NCBI RefSeq assembly: GCF_016908325.1
Contig: NZ_JAFBDR010000014.1
Location: 42,172-106,171 of the forward strand
DNA from: Aquibacillus albus
Lineage (GTDB): Bacteria; Bacillota; Bacilli; Bacillales; Amphibacillaceae
Length of the DNA: 64,000 nucleotides
Direction of reading: 5' to 3'
Below are positions 37,067 to 46,458 of the stretch, one piece after another (the first letter of the stretch is position 1; the number at the start of each line of letters is the position of its first letter). Under the pieces are notes generated by a model, which worked only from the letters and a program-made list of their open reading frames with translations, did no database searches and was not told where the DNA came from. The translations under genes and the position numbers were made by a program.

Positions 37067-37093
37067 AAACCCTTGGCTTTTAGTCAAGGGTTT
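37067..37093 (+). terminator. terminator-like hairpin after tkt
   Basis: AAACCCTTG (37067-37075) pairs with CAAGGGTTT (37085-37093). The T-run is short. Confidence 0.65.
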
Positions 37094-37244
37094 AACTATG
37101 AAGTAAAGTTGTGTAATTTTAAAAAGTTACTTTATTTACATGCAACTGGAAGGATAGTAATAGAAAAATGATAAAACGACATAAATAGACAAAAAATAAT
37201 TTTATATTTTACAAGGTGTGACAGGAACTTTGTAGCTATTTCTG

Positions 37245-37260
37245 TATAATGTTTGTCAAA
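37245..37260 (+). promoter_or_regulatory. -10 box and Spo0A-box-like site upstream of sirA
   Basis: TATAAT at 37245-37250 has no convincing -35. TTTGTCAAA at 37252-37260 matches the 0A-box consensus TTTGTCRAA, and a weaker match (complement TTTGTCTAT) lies near 37186. sirA is under Spo0A control in B. subtilis; here the link is inference. Confidence 0.45.
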
Positions 37261-37277
37261 GTGGGAGGGACAAGCAT

Positions 37278-37706
37278 ATGCAGAAATATTCAATATTTTG
37301 GATTGAAGAAGAGTTTTGTTTTCACTATTTTTATAAATCAGAAATCTTGTATCGTTTTTTGAATGAATATTTAAGCAATGCTTCAAGAAGTGATTTACTT
37401 GCACAGTTTAAATTTGTTACAAAGAATATACCTTATCATCCATTAATGACCGATATAAGAAAATACCATAAAAACAAAATAAAGATAATTAAAAATGGGA
37501 AAGATATTATATTGTTATTGGACAATCACCCACTAGAAATACAATGTTATGATCGATATATGACTGTTAGTTGTAGTTCGGTTGAGATAGCTGATAATGT
37601 ATTATTTCAAGCGTTAAAAGCTTTTCATCCTAGTTTTTTTATTATAGAAAACGGTACTACAAATTCTGGTTGGATAACACCTGTAAAGAAAGAAATATTA
37701 CTTTAA
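37278..37706 (+). CDS. sirA: sporulation inhibitor of replication SirA (YneE)
   Basis: A 142-residue protein matching the SirA family in locus (tkt-sirA-yneF), length and pattern. The N-terminal beta-helix region has YSIFWIEEEFCFHYFYKSEILYRF and the C-terminus ends in a hydrophobic strand. In B. subtilis SirA binds domain I of DnaA and stops new rounds of replication when sporulation begins. The ribosome site GGGAGGG precedes the ATG. An 0A-like box lies just upstream. Confidence 0.85.
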   Translation: MQKYSIFWIEEEFCFHYFYKSEILYRFLNEYLSNASRSDLLAQFKFVTKNIPYHPLMTDIRKYHKNKIKIIKNGKDIILLLDNHPLEIQCYDRYMTVSCSSVEIADNVLFQALKAFHPSFFIIENGTTNSGWITPVKKEILL

Positions 37707-37752
37707 CACAAGATTGCATGAACATTTTTCAATGAGTATATAACATTTTACT

Positions 37753-37768
37753 TTGTCTTAATAGACAA
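37753..37768. promoter_or_regulatory. operator-like palindrome upstream of yneF
   Basis: TTGTCT-TAAT-AGACAA is a perfect 6-4-6 inverted repeat between sirA and yneF. Each arm resembles half of an 0A box. No regulator can be assigned. Confidence 0.35.
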
Positions 37769-37834
37769 GTATTGTATTATTTAAATGGTTTTACTATACT
37801 GTATGAGAGACAACATGAAGGAGGAAAAGCTTAC

Positions 37835-38059
37835 ATGGCAACAATTTGGGTTGTACTTATTGCTATTTTAGCCTTAATTGCTGGTGTAGCTCTAGGGTTT
37901 TTCATTGCAAGAAAGTATATGATGAATTACTTAAAAAAGAATCCACCAATTAATGAACAAATGCTTCGAACATTGATGATGCAAATGGGACAAAAGCCTT
38001 CCCAAAAGAAAATCAATCAAATGATGCGTGCAATGAATAATAATCAATTTAAACAATAA
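37835..38059 (+). CDS. yneF: UPF0154 membrane protein YneF
   Basis: A 74-residue protein with one N-terminal transmembrane helix ([21 protein letters not shown]) and a basic cytoplasmic tail ([20 protein letters not shown]), the UPF0154 signature. The ATG at 37835 was chosen because AAGGAGG lies 10 bp upstream; the frame extends upstream without a site. Function is unknown in the family. A perfect 14-bp terminator stem follows. Confidence 0.93.
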   Translation: MATIWVVLIAILALIAGVALGFFIARKYMMNYLKKNPPINEQMLRTLMMQMGQKPSQKKINQMMRAMNNNQFKQ

Positions 38060-38086
38060 TATATTTTGAGCGTTGCATTGCACAAT

Positions 38087-38123
38087 ATAAATCCCTTGAC
38101 ATTTGTATGGTCAAGGGATTTAT
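38087..38123. terminator. intrinsic terminator after yneF
   Basis: ATAAATCCCTTGAC (38087-38100) pairs perfectly with GTCAAGGGATTTAT (38110-38123). The flanks could support termination in both directions. Confidence 0.78.
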
Positions 38124-38228
38124 ATTATTTGCCATATTATCATTTTTGGCTGTATAAAGTAACATAATATAAGAAATTGACTACTTTTTTTGATAAGATA
38201 GAGTAGTAACTGAATTGAGGTGGATGCT

Positions 38229-38933
38229 ATGGTTGAACTAAATATATTTATTGCGTTTGGGGCAGGGTTTTTATCCTTTATCTCTCCATGCGTATTGCCT
38301 TTGTACCCAGCATTTTTATCATACATTACAGGCATGAGTGTTAATGATATAAAAGAAGAAAGTGCCATGTTCAATGCCAAAAGTGTAATACATACTATCT
38401 TTTTTATCATTGGCTTTTCGAGTATTTTTGTACTTTTAGGTTTTACAACATCTTTTATAGGTGAATTTCTTCTAGTTTGGCAGGATGCTATCAGACAGAT
38501 AGGCGCAATACTAATCATATTTTTTGGACTAGTGATTATAGGTGTATTTAATTTTTCATTTCTAATGAAAGATAAAAAAATCAAATTTAAAAATCGTCCA
38601 TCAGGTTTTTTTGGTTCATTTATTATTGGAATGGCTTTTTCTCTTGGATGGACACCATGTACAGGGCCAATCTTGATGTCTGTTTTGTCTTTGGCGGCAA
38701 CAAATCCGGAATCCGGCGTTCTTATGATGACTGCTTATGCACTTGGCTTTTCTGTACCATTTCTCATCTTGTCTTTTTTTATTGGGAAGCTAAAATGGAT
38801 CAAACGAAATGCTCCGAAGCTAGTAAAACTCGGTGGCTATCTTATGATATTTATGGGAATATTTTTGTTTTTTGATTTTATGACAAAATTAACTTCGTTT
38901 TTGGCCAGCTGGTTTAGTTTCTATGGCTTTTAA
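38229..38933 (+). CDS. ccdA: cytochrome c biogenesis thiol-redox transporter CcdA
   Basis: A 234-residue membrane protein of the DsbD/CcdA family with six hydrophobic segments. The redox cysteines lie in FISPCVLPLYPAF (C21) and GWTPCTGP (C144). It passes reducing power from cytoplasmic thioredoxin to ResA/TlpA-like proteins outside. The ATG at 38229 has GAGGTG 6 bp upstream; the GTG at 38220 overlaps that site. ccdC (yneJ) and a TlpA-type thioredoxin are nearby, as in B. subtilis. Confidence 0.93.
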   Translation: MVELNIFIAFGAGFLSFISPCVLPLYPAFLSYITGMSVNDIKEESAMFNAKSVIHTIFFIIGFSSIFVLLGFTTSFIGEFLLVWQDAIRQIGAILIIFFGLVIIGVFNFSFLMKDKKIKFKNRPSGFFGSFIIGMAFSLGWTPCTGPILMSVLSLAATNPESGVLMMTAYALGFSVPFLILSFFIGKLKWIKRNAPKLVKLGGYLMIFMGIFLFFDFMTKLTSFLASWFSFYGF

Positions 38934-38998
38934 GTAATGGAATTTATTGCAATTTTATATTATTATTAAATTATGATAAATTAAAGGAGTTTTTTTAA

Positions 38999-39424
38999 GT
39001 GACACGATCAAATGATTTGATTTTAAGAACAACAACAACATTAATAGCATTTATCTTGTTTGGGTTTTCCATTTATTTATTTCTGGCAGGTCATAGCGCT
39101 CCTGGTGGAGGTTTTATAGGTGGGCTGATGACTTCAGCAGCAATTTTATTAATGTTTATGGCATATGGTCATAGAGCTGTCACAACAATTTTGCCAATCA
39201 ATTATAGGCTTTTAATTTCTATTGGACTTTTCATTGCAGTGTTAACGAGTGTTGGTTCATTTTTGTTTGGGGAGCCTTTCTTAAGTCAAACTTTTGAATA
39301 CTTTTACGTACCAGTGTTAGGGGAAAAAGAACTTGCTACGGCTTTATTATTTGACTTGGGTGTTTATTTTACAGTAATAGGTGTGTCAATGACTATCATT
39401 TTAACAATTGCTGATGATCGATAA
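38999..39424 (+). CDS. stand-alone MrpB/MnhB-like membrane protein
   Basis: A 141-residue protein with four predicted transmembrane helices. It carries the MnhB-type motif HSAPGGGFIGGLMTSAAILL after an N-terminal TTTLIAFILFGFSIYLFL. MrpB normally works only inside the six- or seven-subunit Mrp sodium/proton antiporter, but no other mrp gene is present here. It begins at GTG (38999) after AAAGGAG, 66 bp downstream of ccdA. It has no counterpart that I know between ccdA and yneI in B. subtilis. It may be a duplicated subunit with a new role. Confidence 0.8.
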   Translation: MTRSNDLILRTTTTLIAFILFGFSIYLFLAGHSAPGGGFIGGLMTSAAILLMFMAYGHRAVTTILPINYRLLISIGLFIAVLTSVGSFLFGEPFLSQTFEYFYVPVLGEKELATALLFDLGVYFTVIGVSMTIILTIADDR

Positions 39425-39502
39425 AGAGAAAAGTTCATGCAGCGTTGGTATCACACACACGATTATTCACCGTGTTAAAATGTTACTAGGGGGGGAAGGT
39501 AA

Positions 39503-39877
39503 GTGGCAAAAATCTTAATTGTTGACGATGCGAAGTTTATGAGAATAACTCTATCGAATATACTTAAAAATGGTAATCATGAGGTAGTAGGGGAGGCAGA
39601 AGATGGACAACAAGCGATAACCTTATACAAAGAACAACAACCTGATTTAGTAACAATGGATATAACAATGCCTGAAATGAACGGAATGGATGCACTAAAG
39701 GAAATTATGCATATCGATTCTAATGCTAAAGTAATTATGTGTTCTGCAATGGGGCAACAGAAGCTGGTAGTCGAAGCAATAGAACGAGGTGCGAAGGATT
39801 TTTTAGTAAAACCTTTTGATGAAAGTCGAGTACTGGAAGCAATAAATCGAGTACTAAATGAACCGTACGTTAAATAA
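39503..39877 (+). CDS. yneI: CheY-like response-regulator receiver protein YneI
   Basis: A 124-residue single-domain receiver. The acidic pocket is in ILIVDDAKFMR, the phosphoacceptor aspartate lies in LVTMDITMPEMNG, and the conserved lysine is in DFLVKPFD. There is no output domain. The start is GTG (39503) after GGGGGAAGG. It lies between ccdA and ccdC, as in B. subtilis, where its partner kinase is not known. Confidence 0.93.
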   Translation: MAKILIVDDAKFMRITLSNILKNGNHEVVGEAEDGQQAITLYKEQQPDLVTMDITMPEMNGMDALKEIMHIDSNAKVIMCSAMGQQKLVVEAIERGAKDFLVKPFDESRVLEAINRVLNEPYVK

Positions 39878-39894
39878 AGAAAGAGTTGATACAT

Positions 39895-40374
39895 ATGTTT
39901 TGGGCCACGGCCAGTACAGTTGTTGGTATTATGATGGCTGTTGCCATGATCTTTGTCCGAGCAAGAGCAGCTAAAAAGCCAGCTAGTGTTCGCAAAATTA
40001 TTTTACCTCCTCTATTTATGAGCACTGGGGCTTTAATGTTTTTGTTTCCAATGTTTCAAGTTTCCTGGAATAAAGTACTTGAAGCTGTTTCTGTCGGCAT
40101 AATTTTTTCCGTTTTATTAATTAAAACTACAAAATTTCAAATTCAAAATGGAAGTATATATTTAATACCATCTAAATTTTTTATTTTAGTATTACTAGTA
40201 CTTCTTATTTTACGAATTGTTTTAAAATTGGTCATAGGACAGTCTATCTCATTTGGAGAAACTAGTGGCATGTTTTTTTTATTAGCTTTAGGTATGATAA
40301 TTTCTTGGCGGTTATCAATGCTTGTAAAGTTTAAAAGAATACAAAAAAACCTCGAAACAAAAAGAGAAATGTAA
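39895..40374 (+). CDS. ccdC: CcdC-family membrane protein (YneJ)
   Basis: A 159-residue protein with about four to five transmembrane helices, matching CcdC/YneJ in order (ccdA-yneI-ccdC) and in motif (FVRARAAKKPASVRKIILPP, then a C-terminal MIISWRLSMLVKFKRI). CcdC is encoded beside ccdA but is not essential for cytochrome c synthesis in B. subtilis. The ATG at 39895 was chosen over an in-frame TTG 9 bp earlier. Its stop codon lies in the loop of the following terminator. Confidence 0.9.
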   Translation: MFWATASTVVGIMMAVAMIFVRARAAKKPASVRKIILPPLFMSTGALMFLFPMFQVSWNKVLEAVSVGIIFSVLLIKTTKFQIQNGSIYLIPSKFFILVLLVLLILRIVLKLVIGQSISFGETSGMFFLLALGMIISWRLSMLVKFKRIQKNLETKREM

Positions 40375-40394
40375 TGTTGTTTCGAGGTTTTTTT
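40343..40394. terminator. bidirectional terminator between ccdC and yneK
   Basis: AAAAAACCTCGAAACA pairs with TGTTTCGAGGTTTTTT, with A-run and T-run on the two flanks, between convergent genes. Confidence 0.88.
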
Positions 40395-40447
40395 ATATTC
40401 TTTTAGAATAACTCCATTATGTATAATTTAAGTTGAAAGAAGTATGC

Positions 40448-40873
40448 TTAATCAAATAACTCTTGATACGGAGTAACATCTATATTTTTATCATCTAGTT
40501 TCTTCTTTAAAAATTTATGATCACGCTTTGGTGTTGCTAATATATATCCTTCAATAAGTACGTCGTGTGTTATTTTCTCTTTATTCTTAGCTAGAGCAAT
40601 TTCTCCGATCTTACTAACGATTTTTTGTCTAGCAACATCTCTAAACAATTCTGGTACTGGAGAAATAAGTTCCTCTAGTAACACTTTCTCTTGATCATCC
40701 CACATATGCTTTGTTCGTTCGTAGTAATATTCTTCCCAGTCTAATATTGATTTTCCATCTTCTTTAGGGAGTTTTTTAAGAAACTTCCTAAACATAAAAA
40801 AACCACCGATTGAAATTAACCCAACCAGGATAAAGGTCCATGCTACAATAAAGATTGAAAATCCCAATGACAT
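40448..40873 (-). CDS. yneK: DUF2621 membrane protein YneK
   Basis: A 141-residue protein with an N-terminal transmembrane helix (IFIVAWTFILVGLISIGGFFMF) and a soluble helical domain containing SILDWEEYYYERTKHMWD and LLEELISPVPELFRDVARQK, as in the YneK/DUF2621 family. AGGTGATAAT lies before the ATG on the minus strand. Position next to ccdC matches B. subtilis. Function is unknown. Confidence 0.9.
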   Translation of the reverse strand: MSLGFSIFIVAWTFILVGLISIGGFFMFRKFLKKLPKEDGKSILDWEEYYYERTKHMWDDQEKVLLEELISPVPELFRDVARQKIVSKIGEIALAKNKEKITHDVLIEGYILATPKRDHKFLKKKLDDKNIDVTPYQELFD

Positions 40874-41252
40874 ATTATCACCTATTCTAACTTATACTTA
40901 TAGTAAAAACGGATTAAATTTGTTAAGAGTAAATGTAATTAATTTTTTAGCAAATATTTTTTTCGATTTGAGACTTTAGATTTGTAAAAGAATTAACGGA
41001 TGTTAATGATGTATGTTCTTATAGAGCAAAAGTTTTATTTTTTTAATTTTTGTAGTAATATTACTAATAATTGCAAAAAATACAATCTTTCTCCACAAAT
41101 TATAACAATTTACAACGCGAATCGTTAATTTTCTGATATTATAATGATAATGGTATTGCTATTATAAAAGGAATCATCATAATTTACAAGATAAGGATAA
41201 GTTCATCGTAATAAAAAGGGATGGTGTGAAGAATAGGGGGAAGGTTTATCTG
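40874..41252. other. AT-rich intergenic region between yneK and the kinase gene
   Basis: No gene is seen. The region is very AT-rich, with a TATAAT at 41140-41145 but no convincing -35 box for the kinase gene, and no recognised operator. Confidence 0.5.
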
Positions 41253-42380
41253 ATGTCAGACTATTTCGGTAATGACGATAACCATTTAAAGAAAGATTTT
41301 CACACAGAGTCTTCAACATGCAAACAATTAAAACCGTACAAATTATCTAATTTACCTACGAACATATTAGACTGGATTGAAGAACATGGGTTTGATTTAG
41401 TTATCATTTGTGATGTACTTGGTAGAGTATTATATGTTTCCCGCTCTGTAAATCATATGCTAGGGTACGACTCTGATACACTTCTCGGCAAACAAATGCT
41501 TAGCTATCTTCCTCAAAATGACCAACAATTAATAAAGGAATGGTGTCAAAATACCCCAAACAAATCGAAGAAGTTTACAGTAAGCATCCGTGATGTTTTT
41601 GGCAAATACGTCTGGGTGGAATCAACGATTGCATCAATTAGAGATGAAGAGACAAATTGCCAGTTATTTATATCATTGTATAAAGATATAACGGATAAAA
41701 GAGAAGCTGAAGAAATGCTGATACGATCAGAAAAAATGTCTGTAGCTGGACAACTAGCTGCTGGAGTGGCACATGAAATAAGAAATCCTTTAACATCCTT
41801 AAAGGGATTTGTTCAGTTACTACAGGCTGGAACAACAAAAAAAGATGAATATTATAAAATAATGATTGATGAAATTGACAAAATTAATAATATTACTTCA
41901 GAATTGCTCTTTATATCAAAACCGATGACAGATGAGAAAAACTGGGAAAAAATATTGGCAATGATTAACGATGTTGTAACCTTGTTTCAATCTCAAGCTA
42001 GACTGTATAATATTGACCTTGTTGTAAAATCATCTGAAGATAGAGAAATTTACTGTGACAAAACTCAAATTAAACAAGTGTTAATCAATTTATTAAAAAA
42101 TGCAGTTGAGGAAATGTTGGATGGTGGGACGATTGTTGTGGAAGTGGATTATAATGATTCGCTTTGTATTGTCTCAATAATTGATGAAGGACCTGGTATT
42201 CCAGAACATATCATACATAAATTAAAAGAACCATTTTTCACTACTAAGAAAGACGGTACAGGTTTGGGGCTAATGATTTCGAATAAAATTGTAGAAAATC
42301 ACCAAGGTAAAATCGATATTGTTAGAAACAAAAAAAAAGGAAGCACGTTTAGAATTACTATACCAATAGCTCCTAGTTAG
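41253..42380 (+). CDS. PAS-domain sensor histidine kinase (Kin-type, soluble)
   Basis: A 375-residue kinase without membrane segments. A PAS domain covers about 38-150 (FDLVIICDVLGRVLYVSRSVNHMLGY-type). HisKA follows with the phosphoacceptor H174 in AAGVAHEIRNPLTSLKGF, then an HATPase domain with N-box LLKNAVEEM, DEGPGIP and GTGLGLMIS. The H-box is that of the KinA-KinE sporulation kinases, and no response regulator is adjacent, so a Spo0F phosphorelay target is plausible but unproven. The ATG at 41253 has GGGGGAAGG 8 bp upstream. Confidence 0.85.
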   Translation: MSDYFGNDDNHLKKDFHTESSTCKQLKPYKLSNLPTNILDWIEEHGFDLVIICDVLGRVLYVSRSVNHMLGYDSDTLLGKQMLSYLPQNDQQLIKEWCQNTPNKSKKFTVSIRDVFGKYVWVESTIASIRDEETNCQLFISLYKDITDKREAEEMLIRSEKMSVAGQLAAGVAHEIRNPLTSLKGFVQLLQAGTTKKDEYYKIMIDEIDKINNITSELLFISKPMTDEKNWEKILAMINDVVTLFQSQARLYNIDLVVKSSEDREIYCDKTQIKQVLINLLKNAVEEMLDGGTIVVEVDYNDSLCIVSIIDEGPGIPEHIIHKLKEPFFTTKKDGTGLGLMISNKIVENHQGKIDIVRNKKKGSTFRITIPIAPS

Positions 42381-42441
42381 TGCCCATTAAAGAAACTCCC
42401 AAACAAAGCAGGGAGAATTCTTTAAGGGCATTTTATGATGT

Positions 42442-42552
42442 TTACATATCGTGTGAAGCTCCCTTTTTTTGCCTGCTGTGATTTTTATTTTTTACTTTTT
42501 TTGAACCACTTAAAGGTTCATTCGGTTGATTCTTGTTTTTATCCTTTGCCAA
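42442..42552 (-). CDS. sspP: small acid-soluble spore protein P
   Basis: A 36-residue basic protein that matches SspP (CotL) in its core PLSGSKKVKN, in NHSRQKK and in the C-terminus SHDM. The start is TTG at 42552 with AAAGGAGGG upstream on the minus strand. It lies divergent from acnA, as in B. subtilis, where sspO precedes sspP; no sspO-like frame is visible between it and acnA. It is a minor forespore protein. Confidence 0.88.
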   Translation of the reverse strand: MAKDKNKNQPNEPLSGSKKVKNKNHSRQKKGASHDM

Positions 42553-42869
42553 TTTGCACCCTCCTTTGCACTTATTTTTAAGAAGATCGCTTTTTTTATA
42601 CATTGGTTGTTTTAAAAAGCTATCATGTACAACAAAAGATTAATACGCAGTACGATGTCCCTTACATTAGTAACATGATTTTATTGACACAAGACAGCAT
42701 GGATTGATAAAAACAAACAATTTAGTTAGATATACAATAAATTCTTTCAAAATATTTTACTTATAAACCGATTTCATTTAAAATGAATAAGGTGCATAAA
42801 AATGCTTTACTTTGGGGACTGGAGAGATCAAAGATGATCCAACATATTTAAAGGGGGTAACAAATACGT
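42553..42869. other. acnA/sspP divergent intergenic region
   Basis: No gene is seen. TTGACA at 42684-42689 with GATAAA about 16 bp later is a candidate acnA promoter. No CcpC or CodY site was recognised with confidence. Confidence 0.5.
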
Positions 42870-45575
42870 ATGACAAAAAATGATACTTATAATGCACGTA
42901 AACAATTTGAATTGAATGGAAAAAAGTATAACTATTTTGAACTAAAAGCTTTAGAAGCTGCTGGAATTGGTGAGATTTCACGCTTACCGTTCTCTATCCG
43001 TATTTTACTTGAGTCTTTAGTAAGACAATATGATGGACGTGTCATTAAAGAAGAACATGTTGAAGGGTTAGCAAAATGGGGCAAAACAGACAGTACAGAT
43101 GTTCCTTTCAAGCCTTCACGTGTTATTCTTCAAGATTTTACAGGTGTACCAGCCGTAGTTGATTTGGCTTCCCTTAGAAAAGCCATGGTAGATATGGGCG
43201 GTTCTCCTGAAAAGATTAATCCAGAAGTACCAGTGGATCTTGTTATTGACCACTCCGTTCAGGTAGACAAGTATGGAACAGATGATGCATTACAAGCAAA
43301 TATGGAATTAGAGTTTGAACGTAATGCAGAGCGTTATGAATTCTTAAATTGGGCACAAAAAGCTTTTGACAATTATCGTGCTGTACCACCTGCAACTGGT
43401 ATTGTTCACCAAGTTAACCTTGAATATTTAGCTAATGTTGTACATGCCATTGAAAATGAAAATGGTGAGTTTGATACGTTTCCTGATACATTAGTCGGTA
43501 CTGACTCTCACACTACTATGATCAATGGTCTTGGTATATTAGGTTGGGGCGTTGGTGGTATTGAAGCAGAAGCTGGAATGCTTGGACAACCTTCCTATTT
43601 CCCTGCACCAGAAGTAATCGGGGTTAAATTTACAGGAAGTTTTCCAAATGGTACTACTGCAACAGACCTTGCGTTAAAAGTGACTCAAGTGTTACGTGAG
43701 AAAAAAGTAGTTGGAAAGTTTGTTGAATACTTTGGTCCTGGTTTAACGGAAATGCCACTAGCAGACCGTGCAACAATTGCTAATATGGCGCCAGAATACG
43801 GTGCTACATGTGGTTTCTTCCCAGTTGATGAAGAAGCTCTTAATTATTTACGTTTGACAGGACGTAGTGAAGATCATATTGCATTAGTTGAAAAGTATTG
43901 CAAAGAAAATAACTTATGGTATTCATCAGACCAGCCTGATCCAGAGTTTACTGAACTTGTTGAAATTGACCTTTCTGAACTTGAACCAAACTTATCTGGG
44001 CCGAAACGTCCACAGGATTTAATTCCGCTTTCAAAAATGAAGGAATCTTTCAACGAAGCGGTTACTGCTCCTGCAGGGAATCAAGGTTTTGGATTAGATA
44101 AAAGTGAATTCGATAAGGAAGTTAAAATTGACCACCCAAGTGGAAAATCTTCTGTTATGAAAACAGGTGCTGTTGCAATTGCTGCAATTACTTCTTGTAC
44201 GAATACATCGAATCCATATGTCATGTTAGGGGCAGGTTTGCTTGCAAAGAAAGCGGTAGAAAAAGGTCTTGAAGTACCCGGATATGTTAAAACATCATTA
44301 GCACCCGGTTCTAAGGTTGTAACTCGTTATCTAGAAGATTCTGGATTAATGAACTACTTAAACGAACTAGGATTTAACTTAGTAGGTTATGGTTGTACAA
44401 CCTGTATCGGTAACTCTGGTCCTTTATCAGAAGAAATCGAAGAAGCAATAGCTAAAAACGATTTAACGGTTTCTTCCGTATTATCTGGTAACCGTAACTT
44501 TGAAGGTCGAATTCATCCTTTAGTAAAGGCTAACTACCTTGCTTCTCCACCATTAGTAGTGGCTTACGCGTTAGCAGGAACTGTTGACGTTGATTTAAAT
44601 AAAGAACCAATTGGGAAAGATAAAGATGGTAAAGCTGTTTACTTTAATGATCTTTGGCCATCATTAGACGAAATTAAAGAACAAGTAAAACAAGTTGTAA
44701 CACCAGAGATTTTCCGCAAAGAATATGAGAATGTCTTTAATTCCAATGAGAAGTGGAACGAAATAGAAACAACAGACGAACCATTATATAAGTGGGACAG
44801 TGAATCAACGTATATCCAAAATCCACCATTCTTTGAAGGGTTAGAGAAAGAAGCTGGTAAAGTTGAAGATTTATCTAACCTGAGAGCTGTTGGTAAATTT
44901 GGTGATTCTGTAACAACAGACCATATATCTCCGGCTGGTGCGATTGCTAAAGATATGCCTGCAGGTAAATACTTGCAAGAAAAGAAAGTTTCTCCTCGTG
45001 ATTTTAACTCTTATGGTTCTCGTCGAGGAAATCACGAAGTTATGATGCGTGGTACTTTTGCAAACATCCGGATTAAAAATAAGCTAGCTCCTGGAACAGA
45101 AGGCGGATATACAACATATTGGCCAACAGAAGAAGTAATGCCAATTTATGATGCGGCAATGAAGTACCAACAAGATGGAACTGGCCTGATTGTTATTGCA
45201 GGTAAAGATTATGGTATGGGAAGTTCCCGTGATTGGGCTGCCAAAGGAACGAATTTATTGGGGATCAAAACTGTTATTGCAGAAAGCTTTGAACGTATTC
45301 ACCGTTCTAACTTAGTAATGATGGGTGTTTTACCTTTACAATTCAAGGACGGAGATAGCAATGAATCCTTAGGATTAACAGGTAAAGAAGTATTCGATAT
45401 ACAAATTAATGAAAATGTGAAGCCACATGATCTAGTTAAAGTGATTGCTACTGATGAAGAAGGTAACAAAAAAGAATTTGAAGTAATCGCTCGCTTTGAT
45501 AGTGACGTTGAAATTGATTATTATCGTCATGGCGGTATTCTTCAAATGGTACTACGAAACAAATTGGAAGTATAA
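42870..45575 (+). CDS. acnA: aconitate hydratase (aconitase A)
   Basis: A 901-residue monomeric aconitase (CitB). The [4Fe-4S] ligands are C443 (TSCTNTSNP) and C509/C512 ([11 protein letters not shown]). Substrate-binding blocks [11 protein letters not shown] and [11 protein letters not shown] are intact. It interconverts citrate and isocitrate in the TCA cycle, and the apo-protein binds RNA in B. subtilis. AAAGGGGGT precedes the ATG, and a terminator follows. Confidence 0.97.
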   Translation: MTKNDTYNARKQFELNGKKYNYFELKALEAAGIGEISRLPFSIRILLESLVRQYDGRVIKEEHVEGLAKWGKTDSTDVPFKPSRVILQDFTGVPAVVDLASLRKAMVDMGGSPEKINPEVPVDLVIDHSVQVDKYGTDDALQANMELEFERNAERYEFLNWAQKAFDNYRAVPPATGIVHQVNLEYLANVVHAIENENGEFDTFPDTLVGTDSHTTMINGLGILGWGVGGIEAEAGMLGQPSYFPAPEVIGVKFTGSFPNGTTATDLALKVTQVLREKKVVGKFVEYFGPGLTEMPLADRATIANMAPEYGATCGFFPVDEEALNYLRLTGRSEDHIALVEKYCKENNLWYSSDQPDPEFTELVEIDLSELEPNLSGPKRPQDLIPLSKMKESFNEAVTAPAGNQGFGLDKSEFDKEVKIDHPSGKSSVMKTGAVAIAAITSCTNTSNPYVMLGAGLLAKKAVEKGLEVPGYVKTSLAPGSKVVTRYLEDSGLMNYLNELGFNLVGYGCTTCIGNSGPLSEEIEEAIAKNDLTVSSVLSGNRNFEGRIHPLVKANYLASPPLVVAYALAGTVDVDLNKEPIGKDKDGKAVYFNDLWPSLDEIKEQVKQVVTPEIFRKEYENVFNSNEKWNEIETTDEPLYKWDSESTYIQNPPFFEGLEKEAGKVEDLSNLRAVGKFGDSVTTDHISPAGAIAKDMPAGKYLQEKKVSPRDFNSYGSRRGNHEVMMRGTFANIRIKNKLAPGTEGGYTTYWPTEEVMPIYDAAMKYQQDGTGLIVIAGKDYGMGSSRDWAAKGTNLLGIKTVIAESFERIHRSNLVMMGVLPLQFKDGDSNESLGLTGKEVFDIQINENVKPHDLVKVIATDEEGNKKEFEVIARFDSDVEIDYYRHGGILQMVLRNKLEV

Positions 45576-45583
45576 TAATACAG

Positions 45584-45615
45584 AAAAAAGACAGCTTGTC
45601 ACAAGCTGTCTTTTT
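45584..45615 (+). terminator. intrinsic terminator after acnA
   Basis: AAAAAGACAGCTTG pairs with CAAGCTGTCTTTTT around a 3-base loop. Confidence 0.92.
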
Positions 45616-45794
45616 CTTTACATATGGAAGAAAAGAAATTATGATTTATAAAGATGTAAACAAATGATACTAATCTTAATATAAAATAAAGGTTTCGTCA
45701 CTTTATCGTTTTAGGCAAGCGTCAACCTTTTAGAAAATCCAGCCAATGTAATATAGTATTAATCATTTTTGTAATGATAAAGGAAGTGTGACTG

Positions 45795-46394
45795 TTGTAT
45801 AGAAAAATTTTTGCATTTAGTCTTCTTGTAGTATTAATTGCAGTTTTCGTATATGAATTAACAGAGAATCATCAAAACAATAAAAGTTCTTCTAATTCAA
45901 ATAATGAAATAGATGTTACTGGTGATACGTCAGTCGATGGAACAGCGATTGTAGCTCCTAACGATAAAGCGTTAGAGGTCGGTGAAAAAGCCCCGAATTT
46001 TACGTTAGAAACAATAGATGGTCAGAAAGTTACGCTATCTGACTTCGAAGGACAAATCGTTTATTTAAACTTTTGGGCTACTTGGTGTGGTCCTTGTCGA
46101 GTTGAGATGCCTGAAATGCATGATTTTCAAAATGAATTCGAGGAAAAAGTCGAAATGATCGCTGTAAATGTTACGAATACGGAATCAAGTGTTGAAGTTG
46201 TAGAGGATTTTGTAGCTAGAGGTGATTTTTCATTTACTATCGTGCTGGATGTAGAGTCAAAAGTAAGTGAACAGTATAATCTTTTAAATTTGCCTACTAC
46301 GTATATTATTGGAAAAGATGGGAAGATAAAAGAGAGAGTCATGGGGCAAATGACATATGAGTATATGGAAGAATTGTATGTAAAACATAATTAA
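45795..46394 (+). CDS. yneN: membrane-anchored TlpA/ResA-type thioredoxin (YneN-like)
   Basis: A 199-residue protein. One N-terminal membrane anchor (IFAFSLLVVLIAVFVYELT) is followed by a disordered N/S-rich linker and a thioredoxin domain with the active site C98-GP-C101 (ATWCGPCR) and the cis-Pro loop NLPTTYIIGKDG. It acts outside the membrane in disulfide reduction and would receive electrons from CcdA. The start is TTG (45795) after AAAGGAAGTG. The position downstream of acnA matches yneN of B. subtilis. Confidence 0.88.
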   Translation: MYRKIFAFSLLVVLIAVFVYELTENHQNNKSSSNSNNEIDVTGDTSVDGTAIVAPNDKALEVGEKAPNFTLETIDGQKVTLSDFEGQIVYLNFWATWCGPCRVEMPEMHDFQNEFEEKVEMIAVNVTNTESSVEVVEDFVARGDFSFTIVLDVESKVSEQYNLLNLPTTYIIGKDGKIKERVMGQMTYEYMEELYVKHN

Positions 46395-46458
46395 TTGTTA
46401 TATTTATCAGGAAAATGGTAATCCTTTTACTAAATAATGCGAAAAGGAGAGGATTACT

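Noticed and set aside
38120..38584. A 154-codon minus-strand frame opposite ccdA
   Set aside because: Shadow of the ccdA reading frame; the product has no family resemblance, and its end covers the intergenic region without a ribosome site.
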